From the NCBI GenBank assembly GCA_022749755.1, contig CM040440.1, positions 52,147-116,146 of the forward strand: a DNA stretch of 64,000 nt, written 5' to 3'. Position 1 is the first letter of the stretch, and every line of letters begins with the position of its first letter. The stretch comes from Azadirachta indica (taxonomy: Eukaryota; Streptophyta; Magnoliopsida; Sapindales; Meliaceae). The translations under genes were made by a program, and so were the position numbers. Positions 1-11,807 of the stretch are shown piece by piece. Under the pieces are notes generated by a model, which saw only the letters and a program-made list of their open reading frames with translations, was not told the DNA's origin and made no database searches.

Positions 1-2580
1 CAATACGTTGTAATTTTAAAAGTTAATATAATTATCTAATCCCTGAGGTCCTCCCGAACTCTCAAAAATAGAAACTGTATTTTTCCTATTTTAGTGAATA
101 AGTTAAATTCTTCCAAGAATTAATCTATTCACGCAAATCAACCAACTGATCCAAATAACAAATTGAAAGTGTTACGAATAAGGATAAACACAAGTGAATG
201 AACCATAAACATCAACAATATTAAAATATATCAAAGCATGATTTGAATAGACTATTTAAGACCTAGGGTAATGAAATTAGCCTACTCTAACACAATCCAC
301 CGTCAATTCCATAAAATAAATCATAATTATCATTGTAATTACAATAATCTAAAGACAGTTAAAATTTAAAATGAAATTAAAGAGTTACAAGAGATAAAAC
401 TAGTTTGATGTCGTGATTAATCTACTAATCTTCTTGTTTTCTCCAAAAAATCTATTCAGAGTTGCGAAATCATCCACTTTCTCTCACTAGATTATCTCTA
501 ATTTTCACTCAATTCTCTCTCTAATTCTTCCTTCCATAAAGTGGTTAATGGTGGCTCTTGATAGAAAATCGTGAAAACCTAGGAATGGCCAAATCTAGCC
601 ATCCAAAATCGACCCGACGATTGAAAAACTATCCAAGGACGTCACCTGGGTCATAGAAAAGGTGCGCGCACATCCAATCATTCAACAACAGTGGCGTGCA
701 CACCCCACCCTGTTTGCCAAGTTGGCCTTTCTCATCCAAGGGCATGATGCGTGTGCAAGGTTGTGGCATGCACGTGCCACCCTTGCAGCCTTCTATTTTG
801 ATGCTCATGACTTATCATTTGAAAGCTTTGTATGCCTAGTTTATAACACAACAAACGAAATATGATTCTGAATTGTGTAGGCAAAGTTATGGTCATTTTA
901 ATAACCCATACTCAACATGACAATTTCTACTCTACTCCTATCCAAGTTAATTCGTCGCATATTGGTGTTTTTTTAAAATTGTTCTACCGAAAATTTTCTT
1001 ATATGATAATGTATTAGGTATTTTGATAAATTTTTCCATAATAATACTTTAAATTTTAATTTCTTAAATCTCAAAAAATTTAATTTTATAAATTTAATTT
1101 ACTTTTAACCTGCCGCACCAACACCACTATTATACTTCAATAAGTGTAAGTTGATTGATTAAAATCAGAGTTAATTGAGAAGGCACGGCATCAAATTACT
1201 CATCGGTCAAGGTTTAATGAAAAGACGAGAATAACCCTGACAGTGATTTCTTCTTTTGACTGGCGATGTAGATGGAGACTGCTAATTTGAATGTGGTTTA
1301 CAAATGAAATTATGCATTGTAAGGTATTGATTTTACAAATATAATATATATAAAAATAAGCAAATTTAATTTTTGTTGCTAAGCTATTGCCTTATTATTA
1401 TTTCTAATTATTATGGTAACTCGCTCAATTCATGTTATTATATATCAAATTATTTAATGGGAATGAATCTGCAACTCTTTAACTATCTAATGAACTATTA
1501 AATTCAGATATTTTTTATTGAAATTAAATTTGCTTCATATAATTAATATAGATATACTAATTAATATACATATAAAATATAATGTTAACTGTTAAAGATA
1601 CCTAAATTTAATTGATTATGCAGTCATTAATTCATCCCTTAATTTGATAACACAATATTTTATCAAAAACAAACATGTATATTTGAGTAATTAATTTTTT
1701 TAAAAATAAATTGTACAATTTGTTTAGTTTTCTATTTTAACTAATATAATAATCATGTAATTATATTAATTTTAAGAGATAAATATATCAACTTATTCTT
1801 ATTTTTTACTAAATTCTTGAATTAAACTAATGCACGATAGCTTTTATGAATATTTTTCAAACAAATAAGATTAAAATATATATTTGACAAAACCTTAAAA
1901 GTATATATGACATTTTTTTCATTAATATATATATCAAATTTTACAATGTGACTAACACTCATAGACACATTAATGCTTTGAGTCTTTGTCAATTCCACCA
2001 CTAAGAAATTTATTTAATTTTGGACCACTAGTGAAAAACTTCTTGCAATAAAAGCAATGCTACTTCCATATCATAAAATTTTATTTATTTATTTGTTTGT
2101 TAGTTATTGTTGTTATTATTATTTTTTTCTTGGAGACGTATTGAGTGATGGGCAGGAGGATGGTAAGCCCATAAATCAACTAGGTCCCGCTTTTCAGTTA
2201 GGCAAAACAAAGGATAAAAAAAAAAAATGATATAAATAATTTCAAATAAAAGATTTGTACTCTAATTAAACATCTGCTTTGAATACTAAATTTAAAAAAG
2301 TAAAAATACTTAAAGTACTTATTAAAGTAATCAATATCAGGGGTAATTATTAAATTAATATATAATTACATATTAATTAAAATAATAATTGAAGTATTTA
2401 GATTATTTTAAAAAATACTAAAAATTAGTAAAAATACACAAGTACTTAGTACAAGTCATTTCAACAAACATTAGGGACAAAGCAGGCCAACGGAAGAGTT
2501 TAAAATGAGGGTGCAAACTATATTTTCTTCATATAATTTGAAAAGTAATCATAAGAATATTCAACAAAAAGGACAGCTTG
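1..2580. other. AT-rich intergenic flank, no gene seen
   Basis: I see no coding gene in this stretch. It is mostly A/T homopolymer-rich sequence. Around 560-830 there is a locally GC-richer patch with alternating CGCGCACA/GTGCACGC-like text and one short open frame of 67 codons, which looks like non-coding sequence from an old LTR retroelement rather than a gene. No terminal repeats, target duplications or conserved protein motifs could be assigned. Confidence 0.5.
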
Positions 2581-2678
2581 AAAGATGTGTAAACTTAAAC
2601 ATTTAATAAAAATGGAGGTAGCTAGTTCAAAAGATGTGTAAACTTAAACATTTAATGAAAATGGAGGTAGGCCATATA
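2581..2678. repeat. 49-bp tandem duplication upstream of the CAT gene
   Basis: Two near-identical copies of a ~49 bp unit beginning AAAGATGTGTAAACTTAAAC start at 2,581 and 2,630. The second copy differs by single bases and by a short GGCCATATA-containing insertion before GCTAGTTC. The repeat lies about 220-320 bp before the CAT start codon, so it is inside the likely promoter region, but no effect can be inferred from sequence. Confidence 0.75.
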
Positions 2679-2898
2679 GCTAGTTCAATCAATCACATTT
2701 CTTCCACAAGATGGCCAGTTTATCAAGCAAGTCATTATGGTAGAAGGAATCCTATTTCGTCTAAATCTTCAATGTCCAAGTCAAACTAATGAACAAACTG
2801 TCAAGCAATAAATTGACCAATAATTGAGGATAAGAGCTATGAACAAGAAACTAGAGTTTATATAGGATAGGAAGTTGTGGAATGGAAAAAGTTCAGTA

Positions 2899-4671
2899 AT
2901 GGATTCCACAGGAGAGCAGGGTGGTGACATTCAACAGAGGAGTTACTGGAGATGGAGCAAACAAGATTTCTTACCAGAAGAATCCTTCCAGAGCTGGGCT
3001 AACTATAGATGTGCATTATCCCAGACATTTTTTCGGTTCAAGGACCGTCTCACAAGCAGATCAGAAGACTGCAATGAGATTTCAGAACTTCGGAAACAAA
3101 GCGAGAACAACATGAAACGTTGTCTAAACTGGTGGGATCTCATCTGGTTTGGATTTGGATCGGTTATTGGGGCTGGAATCTTTGTGCTCACTGGCCAGGA
3201 AGCCCATAAACAAGCGGGACCAGCCATAGTCTTATCTTATGTTGCTTCAGGTATTTCAGCAATGCTGTCGGTCTTCTGCTACACAGAATTTGCAGTAGAA
3301 ATTCCAGTAGCAGGTGGGTCATTTGCTTATTTAAGAATTGAGTTGGGAGACTTTGCAGCATTCATCGCAGCTGGAAACATACTTCTTGAAAGTGTTGTTG
3401 GAGTTGCAGCAGTTGCCAGAGCATGGACTTCTTACTTTGCAACTCTCTTGAACCGGCAATCCAACTCATTACGCATCCACACAAATCTTGCAGAAGGATA
3501 TAATCTCTTGGACCCAATAGCCGTTGGAGTTCTAGCGATTGCTGCAGCGATTGCAATGAGCAGTACAAGGAGAACTTCAGATTTGAATTGGATAGCATCT
3601 GCAATTAATACCATAGTAATTTTGTTTGTGATAATTGCGGGGTTTGCTCATGCCAACACTTCGAATCTGAAACCTTTTTTTCCTTATGGGGCTGAGGGAA
3701 TCTTCAAAGCAGCTGCAGTTGTTTACTTTGCCTATGGAGGATTTGACAATATTGCTACCATGGCAGAAGAAACTAAAAATCCATCAAGAGACGTACCGAT
3801 TGGACTGCTTGGATCAATGTCTATCATCACCATCATATACTGCTTAATGGCACTTTCACTATCCACAATGCAGAAATACACAGACATAGACCCAAATGCA
3901 GCTTATTCCATTGCATTTCAGAGCGTTGGGATGAAATGGGCAAAATACTTGGTAGCTCTTGGTGCCCTGAAGGGAATGACTACTGTTCTTCTGGTAGGGG
4001 CACTTGGACACGCAAGGTACACTGCTCACATTGCACGAGCCCACATGATCCCACCATGGTTTGCTCTTGTTCATCCAAAGACCAAAACACCAATAAATGC
4101 CAACCTTCTGATTTTCATTGCAAGTGCTGTCATTGCTTTCTTTTCGGGCTTGGATATCCTGTCAGCCTTGTTATCATTGAGCACACTGTTTATCTTCATG
4201 ATGATGGCTGTTGCACTTCTTGTTAGGAGATACTATGTGCGAGAAATGACACCACAAAAAAACCTCTTGATGCTCGTAAGCTTCCTCCTGATCATTATTG
4301 CTTCCTCAATGGGAACATCAGCTTACTGGGGGTCAAATCCCAATGGTTGGGTTGGATATGTCATCACAGTTCCTCTTTGGTTCTTGGGGACTTTGGGAAT
4401 ATCGGTGCTTCTGCCTCAGCAAAGAACCCCAAAAACATGGGGTGTTCCACTAGTTCCATGGTTTCCATCTTTGTCAATTGCAACAAACATCTTTCTTATG
4501 GGATCTCTAGGATATAAAGCTTTTGTAAGATTTGGAATCTGTACAATTGTAATGCTGGTTTATTATTTTTTCTTTGGCCTCCATGCAACATATGATATGG
4601 CTCATCAGCAACACAAGCCACAACCACCGAAGGTCAAGAATGAGGACACGACAGGGAAAACAGAGCCTTGA
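2899..4671 (+). CDS. Cationic amino acid transporter, CAT1/5/8-like
   Basis: Plasma-membrane or endomembrane permease of the APC superfamily; family members carry arginine, lysine and other amino acids. The 590-codon frame is a single exon. The ~70-residue cytosolic N-terminus (YWRWSKQDFLPEESFQSW) is typical of plant CATs. It is followed by the first membrane helix LNWWDLIWFGFGSVIGAGIF at about residues 76-95, including the GAGIF substrate motif, then about 13 further hydrophobic segments and a short charged tail. The frame stays open upstream to a TTG at 2,875, but the first ATG is 2,899 and matches the usual family start. A TATA-like TTTATATAGG lies about 40 bp upstream, rather close for a core promoter. 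The lack of introns fits the CAT5/CAT8 branch as I remember it. No lesion is visible. The family is certain; the exact paralogue is not. Confidence 0.93.
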   Translation: MDSTGEQGGDIQQRSYWRWSKQDFLPEESFQSWANYRCALSQTFFRFKDRLTSRSEDCNEISELRKQSENNMKRCLNWWDLIWFGFGSVIGAGIFVLTGQEAHKQAGPAIVLSYVASGISAMLSVFCYTEFAVEIPVAGGSFAYLRIELGDFAAFIAAGNILLESVVGVAAVARAWTSYFATLLNRQSNSLRIHTNLAEGYNLLDPIAVGVLAIAAAIAMSSTRRTSDLNWIASAINTIVILFVIIAGFAHANTSNLKPFFPYGAEGIFKAAAVVYFAYGGFDNIATMAEETKNPSRDVPIGLLGSMSIITIIYCLMALSLSTMQKYTDIDPNAAYSIAFQSVGMKWAKYLVALGALKGMTTVLLVGALGHARYTAHIARAHMIPPWFALVHPKTKTPINANLLIFIASAVIAFFSGLDILSALLSLSTLFIFMMMAVALLVRRYYVREMTPQKNLLMLVSFLLIIIASSMGTSAYWGSNPNGWVGYVITVPLWFLGTLGISVLLPQQRTPKTWGVPLVPWFPSLSIATNIFLMGSLGYKAFVRFGICTIVMLVYYFFFGLHATYDMAHQQHKPQPPKVKNEDTTGKTEP

Positions 4672-5094
4672 GCACCTTCGATCTTATCATTCTCAAGAAT
4701 GCTTATCTGATATACTACAATCTGCAATGTTCTGATACCAGTATCCTGCTAATATAGGTTACCATTTTCAATGAAAGATAATGATTAGGAATATCATCTA
4801 TTTTCAGAGTAGTGTAAAAAAAGAATAATGAATGAATGAAAATTAGATGCCATTGTCAAGTTAACTTTATAATGACCAGAAAATGATGTTTTATCAATAT
4901 AACAATCAAGAATACAGATAGAGAAAAAGCACAAAATACAATATTTATATTTTCACCCATGGATGTAGACAATCAATGACATGAGAATAACATGCATCTA
5001 GCAGAAAGCACTCTTGATTACCTTTTCCAGTATGCCATTCAGTCTGCTCCGACAACTTGTTTTATAGATTGGAGAACTGTATCTGCAGCTCGAG
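4672..5094. other. 3' flank of CAT gene
   Basis: A/T-rich sequence after the CAT stop codon. Several AATGAATG/AATAAT-type stretches could act as plant polyadenylation signals, but none stands out. No gene seen. The duplicated PPR downstream sequence begins at its right edge. Confidence 0.4.
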
Positions 5095-5914
5095 GCAAGT
5101 TAACATTCATTAAAGCCAAGTACAACTGTGGTAAAGCTCACTTTGGGTTTCACAAGCACATTGTATGTATCCTAGGAATCAACAATTTACCTTACAGATA
5201 TTTTATTTTATTTCAAGATCTAGTGTTTTTCAAATCATTTCAAACATTATTCAGCAGGTGTTTGTCTTCATGAATTGGACAAAGTGTATTTTCTTGCCTA
5301 CTTTAAAAAGCAAAACATCTAATATCATCGATCATCCTAATGGACCGATTTTTACATTATAAAGATAGCCACAAAATTTGGTAATTATATATTTGCAAAA
5401 TATGGCTAAGACAAAAAGAAAGAAGAAAAGCAAGCAACAAACAAAAACACAAGAACTGATACTGAAATAGCATGCATTTATGCAGCAAATGCCACATTGA
5501 TGTACTTTGTTTTGGAATTCTCAGCCTCCTTCAACACCTTGTGTCAAAGTTTGGGTATGTCAACTTTCTTTCATTCACAAATCGGCATACAATTTGCAAG
5601 TCTGCAGTTACAATGAAAGAGAACAAAAGCCACCAAAAGTATTAGCATTAATTAGCATTACAAGCATATTGAAAAGGACCGGTACCTGAAATATGTTTCC
5701 TCCCTTGAGGATAATTTTGTGGCATAAAACAAATTTAAGTAATTACAGTTTCAGGTATTTCAGAAAAGGACATTTCCTCCCTCAAGGATAATTTTGTGGC
5801 ATAAAACAAATTTAAGGAATTACAGTTTCAGGGATTTGAGAAAAGAACATATGACAGAAAAATCAAGGACAAATAGGTCAAGAATGAAGCAGAAAAAGAC
5901 AGCATACCAAAGAA
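5095..5914 (-). repeat. Unit 1 copy of the PPR downstream flank
   Basis: This stretch matches 11,065-11,807 and, in part, 47,279-47,829. Shared landmarks in order are CATTAAAGC.AAGTACAA, TTTAAAAA.CAAAACATCTA, ATAAAGATAGCCACAAAA, GCAAACAACAAACAAAAAC and GATAATTTTGTGGCATAAAA. In all three places it lies immediately 3' of an EMB1025-like PPR sequence, so it is the non-coding 3' flank carried along in the tandem duplication. The short frames within it are not conserved between copies and are not genes. Confidence 0.8.
5696..5849. repeat. 77-bp tandem duplication
   Basis: The segment beginning TTTCCTCCC and containing GATAATTTTGTGGCATAAAA occurs at 5,696 and again at 5,773. It occurs only once in the corresponding sequence of units 2 and 3 (near 11,665 and 47,688), so the duplication is private to unit 1. 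Confidence 0.75.
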
Positions 5915-6083
5915 TCAGCCATACAAGTTGCTCCAACACTTGTCAATGGCCTCTTGAATTTTTTAGATTTGCAAACCTCTTTAACAACTCATTCCCAAAT
6001 AGAGGTTTCCGGTGACAAAAACTTTTGCAGAATCATCTCTACAACATTCAAAGAACCTATTGTTCTTTGTCACCTACAAAATT
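5915..6083 (-). pseudogene. 3' stub of an EMB1025-like PPR gene (unit 1)
   Basis: About 169 bp match the last ~55 codons of the intact PPR gene at 11,808-13,796, including the stretch encoding TAIWERVVKEVCKP. The match ends abruptly near 6,083. After ~15 bp of A/T sequence, the 3' end of a MOSC gene begins (6,098). The rest of the PPR gene is missing. This is therefore the relic of unit 1 of a tandem array, with a deletion that joins the two ex-neighbours. Confidence 0.85.
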
Positions 6084-6200
6084 TTTAAATATAATATCTT
6101 CAGCAGCAGAAGAGATCTTCCTCAGCACGAAAATGGGATTACCCACTTTAACCACTTTTCCATTTCCTTACTGTAAGGTTGTCCTTGCACACTGGATTTT

Positions 6201-6266
6201 GCCCAAAGTAAATCTGCAAGAAAATGTATAACTGCCCAAAGTAAATCTGCAAGAAAATGTATAATA
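6201..6266. repeat. 33-bp tandem duplication at a splice acceptor
   Basis: GCCCAAAGTAAATCTGCAAG followed by AAAATGTATA occurs at 6,201 and 6,234. It covers the start of MOSC exon 8 and its 3' splice site, and it is single in copies B and C. Confidence 0.8.
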
Positions 6267-7813
6267 TTTTTTCAATAATCAAGCTTTTTAATGGAAGATT
6301 ATTACTGGTTAAATGTTTTCGATTTGAACCTCACTCTCCCATCATTTCTTGTTTGGACACAAAACTTTATCTGATCTAATTTTCATCAGAGTATATTATT
6401 CGGTTCTGGCCCAGCAATTCTGGTATCTTGATGGATGGTTGGCACCTGGAAAACATCCTTTACGGTATTCGAACCATGAAGAAATGAAGGCATTACTTGG
6501 AATAAGAATCCGCAACATACTGATTTGTAAAATAGATAGTTTGCGAAAATGGAGAAAGATAGCACTTTACCTTACAGCGGGGGCAAAGCATAACACCTGC
6601 AAATGTGAACTTGCTTATTTGGACCTCTGTCCATAAGTCATCAGAAAATGGTTCGCAACCATCAACAAGAATGCTGTAGAAACATAATAAGAAACACCAA
6701 ACAAATAAGAAACTTGATGAGACACTAAGGAGAAGGGAAAGAAACTGATGATGTCAAAAGAATCAACATAATGAGAAAGATAAAGAATCAAAATGTCTAA
6801 GGCAGTAATTAGTATATGCACCTTGGGAAGTTTAAAATGTAATGCCAACACTGAGCAATGAAAAGAAGTAATATTACATGATGCCGAGTTATACTTGGGT
6901 CTAAAACGATTAACAGGAACAGGCTCCTTGAGAAGCTTAATTAGAGCATCCAAAGATCCCTGCAAAAGATACATTTATAAGCTTAAGGTTTGAGATTTCA
7001 CATCAGAAGAAGGATGATATATGTTACCAAGGCTTCTCATATTGACTAACCTAAGACAACAACATAAACGGAAACCTGTAATACTCCAAATTTTTGTATT
7101 AATGGAAATGTATATATATGGATAGGTTTTTGTTATATTATAAAAGAATACAAAAGTTAAAACTTTATAAGATGAATATATCAATTTTTGGAGATATTAT
7201 TTGATTAGGATGACTATGTCTATATTTTTAGAAGAATAGAACTATTGAATAATATGAATTTTATTGTGGGTGAAAGGTGAAAAGAGAAAAAGTCAAGGGA
7301 TCAAATTGATATTAGGAAGCCAAATTCAATTTGACCTTTAGTCTCGCTTTTAGGTTTGCTACATGAATGAGAAATTTTGAAGAGTTGATTTTGAATTAAG
7401 ATTAGCTTACGAAGGAAATGTTGCCAAGTGCAAAGCTTAAAAAAAAAAAAAAACCAATAGAAAAAAAATGCTTGGATTAATTAGTTATGGCAGTGGGTGG
7501 ACACACAAACACACAACAAAATTTTATCATTCTCCATTCCTTTAAAGAATACCGCCTTTCAAATTCAGCATCACTAATACCTTAATCAAAATAAAATCTT
7601 CTACCTAAAATTCCCAATTACATAATTATAACAAATCACACTTCCACTACGTTACTCTTGCATCTCATATGAAAAATCATTCCATAAACAATTACTTAGA
7701 CAATAAATCACACCTTAAAGAATCGCATAAACCTTTATTCTAATCACTAACACTTAACATAATCTATACAAACTCAAATCATATTCACTAAAGTCTACAG
7801 AATCATAACCTAT

Positions 7814-7825
7814 GCTCTGATACCA
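7814..7825 (-). other. Retroelement primer binding site (initiator Met-tRNA)
   Basis: The minus strand reads TGGTATCAGAGC, a perfect 12-base complement to the 3' end of plant initiator tRNA-Met. It follows directly after the LTR end CA at 7,826. This fixes the orientation of the element as minus strand. Confidence 0.85.
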
Positions 7826-9214
7826 TGTTTGTAACATCTCAAATTCTATAAAAAATCTTGGTAGAGTTTCCTTTATAATACAAACACGTGACAAATTTAT
7901 AAACCTACAAACTTTAAAAATTTCATTCTAAATACTCCTAAGAAACTTCAACACCTACTGTTTCATCTCATTTCTCAACAAAATATATTAATAAATACTC
8001 GACTTTCTAATATTCATACAGAAACACAGGAAACACATCAAAACTGCACAATGCATACTCTTGCATCTACAATTACATAAAGTTCCAAAAATAACAAAGT
8101 TCTCATCCTGGAGTATCCTTTATCTTATACTTATCAAGTCTCCAACATTACCTAAAACCTAAAAAGTAAGAGTGAGCAAATGGCCGGTAGATATTTATAT
8201 ACAAAGGCAGTTTAAATAAAAATTAAAATAAACAATTGTCATATAAAACATTTTTTTGATTCCTAACAATAAATTGAATAAAATATCAAGACAAAATTTC
8301 AAAAACCAACATTTATAAAATATAATAAACACATTTATTTATTTATTTTATCCAAGTTTAATTAATTCATCCCATACATAGTTTTGGGACATTATCCTCG
8401 AGGACCGCTGCTCATAACTGGCTATATATACTTTTGGGGTATTATTTCCAAGAACCGTCGTCCATAACCATACATATTTTTGGGGCACTATTCCCAGGGC
8501 CTTCACCTAAGTTTCATCTTTGCTAGCTTTTGCTACCAGACTCATATCACATCCAAAGTCACTAGTACTATCATCAACTATGGCCATCACATTTTTATTT
8601 ACCAATTCATTTCATGTCCATATTTATATTATCATAAATATTTTCATAAAAATCATTCATTTATAAAAACACAGAAACAAAACATTTTCATAAAAATCAT
8701 TCATTTACAAAATTGAGACAAGTGTTGACACACATTTGTCACTATATTTGAAAAGATAACATTCATACGAAAATTTCTATATAAACTTAATCCAGAAACC
8801 GATCAATTAGATCAACACATGGTAGTTGAAAATTTCTATATAAACTCAATTCAGAAAGCAATCAATTGGATCAACACGTGGCAGTTTAGAAATTTCATAA
8901 ACATTCATCAAAATTTTAAACATATTCCACTCTACTTTTCAGTTTTAAAATTAAAATCCACCAAATGCATATAAATACCTACTTGAATACTATATGTCAA
9001 TCTCTAAACTTCCACTAATATTTTTTCTTCCTCCAAATCTCTCGCTAATATCAATTTAAGAATAATAAAGAATAATCCAAAATTAATTATCTAACAAAAT
9101 ATAATATTCACGCATATAAATATTCTAACCCAATAAAATTTTAAAAGTAAATTATATAATATAATTTACTAAAATGTAAAACTAATATAACAAAAATATA
9201 AATTCTAACTTGAT

Positions 9215-9365
9215 TTTCTCTTCCTTTACTTCTCCTCTCTCTTCTTTCCTCTCCATCATCTTCTTCTTCTCCTCCTCTCTTTTCTTTATTTCTCTTCTTC
9301 TTCTTTTTTGTTTCTTCCTTTTTCTTTCTTTCTCTTTCCATTTTCCTTTTTTGTTTCTTGCTTCT
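9215..9365. repeat. Polypyrimidine/polypurine tract
   Basis: About 150 bp of almost uninterrupted TTC/CTT/TCC-type pyrimidines on the plus strand, inside the LTR of the 7,077-9,821 element. The purine-rich complement gives a low-complexity Glu/Lys/Arg open frame that should not be taken as a protein. Such tracts can form triplex DNA, but that is inference. Confidence 0.7.
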
Positions 9366-11064
9366 AACTTATAAAAGCAAAGATTATACATATGTGTGTG
9401 TGTCCCCCCATGGCCATAACCAATTAATCTAAGTAATTTTTTTTCCCTTTTTTTCAGCTTTACACTTGGCAACATTTTTCCTTCATAAGCCAATCTTAAT
9501 CCAAAATCAATTATTCTTCTTTTCTCTTCCACGTAGCAAACCCAAAAGCCAACCAAAAGCCAAATTGAATTTGGCTTCCTAATATCAATTTAATTCCTTG
9601 AGTTTTTCTCTTTTCACCTTTCACTCACGATAAAATTCATATTATCAAATAATTTTATTCTTTTAAAAATATAAACTTATTCATCCTAATCAAATAATCT
9701 CTCCGAAAATATATATATTCATCTTATAAATTCTCAACTTTTGTATTCTCATATAATATAACAAAAAAATATATATGCATAACTATACATTCTCAATAAT
9801 ACTAAAATCTGGGGTATTCCAATACCCGTCAACAAACATTATCTTTTGTCCACAAGCATATTCAGGATCCACAGGTCTAGTTTCTGATTCTGCTTTTTCA
9901 CTAATGCCACTAGTCAGTGCACGGCATGTTCTATTCTTAAGAAAAAAGCACCGAATTCAAACCTAACCTGAATTATAACGAACTAGCCAACTCCCTAGGT
10001 AATTTGTAAACCAATTTGATGCTTCAGCTCCCTCATCCTATGCAGACACAGAGCACTCCCATACAGAAACACCATCTGCTATATTACATGGTTTGCACAG
10101 TGAAATCTTAAGCTCATTCATTACTGGAGCTCTTATTACTGCGAAAGAAAGTGTCAAACCACATTTAGAAATCAAATAAAACAATAAGCAAAATACACCA
10201 GTGCTATCTGAGAAAAGATTTACCCATATTTGCTCCCACTAGGTTGCCATCCCTCTAAACATGCCTCTTTTTGGCAGCTCAATCTCAACCACAGCAAGCT
10301 TAGCACGACTCTTTGAGCATATGCCCTCCCTTTGTAATTAACAATCAACCACTGCCTATCCCTCCAAAATCCTGTATAAATCCAGAAAGCATGAAAAACA
10401 ATGCAAATTAAGTTTGCATTCAAAATTAAAACCACTAAGCACAACTCTCAAACTGTTTCAGACCAAATTATCTCAAAGCGCAAAATTAATTCAAGTAATC
10501 TAATTTGACAACTAGTATTTTCAGTTTTGCTAGACCATATTTTCAAAGGATATTATGCCCGAATACATGGCAACTACATCATGTTTCAAAATTACTTCAT
10601 AACTACAACAGCTATTAAAAACTCATTCTACAACTACCTTCCCTCAGCTCCATTAAAAAACTTATGATGGCATAAGAGCATGGACTCAACCCAATGACAA
10701 CAACTCAATCATTCAGCTAAATCTTGACAAAATAAAAGCTAAAATTGACTCCATCGCCAACATAACTCAAAATATATCCTCTGGCTGATCAAGAACAGAA
10801 GCCTAATTAAAACTTCATTCAGAAAACACAATTAAAACAATTAAAGGAGTTCATTCACTAAACTGGGTGAAGAAATACACATGACCATTCAAAAGTTGAT
10901 ATCAAAAAACTTGTATCAACATTCATTCAAGAAATTGACAAAACAAACCCATAGAACTCATTATTTATATAGAGAATTCACTATAAAATCATCTGGGTCA
11001 GCATGGCTGAAGAATTAGAACAACAAGAAATGAAAGAGAAAGAGGAAATAAAATAAAAATCTAA

Positions 11065-11807
11065 ACATCCATTAAAGCAAAGTACAAGTGTAGTAAATCT
11101 CAGTTTGGTTTCACAAGCATATCCTATGTATCCTATGGAGCAACAATTTACCTTTCAGATATCTTATTTTATTTCAAGATCTAGTGTTTTTCAGATCATT
11201 TCAAACATTTTCCATTAGTTGTTTGTCTTCATGAATTGGACAAAGTGTATTTTCTTGCCTCCTTTAAAAAACAAAACATCTAGTATCATCTATCATCCTA
11301 ATGGACCAATTTGTTCATTATAAAGATAGCCACAAAATTCTACATGTATGTATTTGCGAAATATGGTTAAGGGAAAAAGAAATAAGAAAAGCAAACAACA
11401 AACAAAAACACAAGAACAAACTAATACCCAAATAGAATGCATATATGCAGCAAATAACACATTGATATACCTTGTTTTGGAGTATTGTCATCCTCCTCCA
11501 ACACCTAGTGTCTAAGTATTGGGTATGGCAATTTTTGTTTCATTTACAATCGTTATACCGTTTGCAAAGTCTGCCGTTATAATGAAAGTGAACCACAAGC
11601 CACCAAAAGTATTAGTGTTAATGAGCTTTACAAGAATATCAAAAAGGACTGTCACCTGAAATATGTTTCCTCCCTCAAAGATAATTTTGTGGCATAAAAC
11701 AAATCTAAGCAATTACAGTTTCAGCGATTTGAGGAAAGAACATATGACCAAAAAATCAAGGACAAAGAGGTCAAGAATGAAGTAGAAAGAGACAGCATAC
11801 TGAAGAA
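11065..11807 (-). repeat. Unit 2 copy of the PPR downstream flank
   Basis: Homologous to 5,095-5,914 and 47,279-47,829. At its left edge it joins intron 1 of MOSC copy A, which marks the junction between tandem units 1 and 2. It probably contains the 3' untranslated region and terminator of the intact PPR gene. No separate gene is seen in it. Confidence 0.75.

Larger units (their letters stand above)
7077..9821 (-). mobile_element. LTR-type retroelement with one inverted terminal end
   Basis: The element interrupts exon 4 of MOSC copy A. It is bounded by TGTAATACTCC at the left and GGGGTATTCCA at the right, and flanked by a 5-bp target duplication (AAACC at 7,072-7,076, ATACC at 9,822-9,826; the empty site in copy C reads ATACC). 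On the minus strand, 9,821 down to 7,826 forms a ~2.0 kb LTR-like unit starting TGGAATACCCC and ending GTTACAAACA. It is followed directly by TGGTATCAGAGC (7,825-7,814), the classic primer binding site complementary to initiator Met-tRNA. Instead of an internal coding region and a direct second LTR, the far end (7,077-7,515) is an inverted copy of the first ~430 bp of the same LTR. No gag-pol frame is present. It is non-autonomous, perhaps an autointegration or rearrangement product. Confidence 0.8.
6098..11062 (-). pseudogene. MOSC-domain (mARC-like) pseudogene copy A, split by a retroelement
   Basis: Exons 2-8 of the intact gene at 50,901-53,283 can be followed here in the same order, in two pieces: 6,098-7,076 (exons 8 to part of 4) and 9,822-11,062 (rest of exon 4 to intron 1). 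Exon 4 is interrupted by a 2,745 bp element with a 5-bp target duplication. Other damage: an extra base in exon 8 near 6,170 (CCTTACTGTAAGG against CCTTCTGTAAGG in copy C), two extra bases in exon 7 near 6,393 that lead to a stop, the loss of the natural stop codon region, and the absence of exon 1, since homology stops within intron 1. A 33-bp tandem duplication (6,201 and 6,234) overlaps the exon 8 acceptor. This copy cannot make the protein. Confidence 0.88.

Noticed and set aside
662..865. 67-codon frame in the left flank
   Set aside because: It starts at a GTG, is low in information, and shows no motif; it lies in retroelement-like non-coding DNA.
2875..2898. Eight-codon N-terminal extension of the CAT frame
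   Set aside because: It begins at TTG, not ATG. The first ATG (2,899) gives the usual N-terminus of the family.
9141..9556. Glu/Lys/Arg-rich open frames on the minus strand
   Set aside because: They are produced by the polypurine tract inside the LTR of the 7,077-9,821 element.
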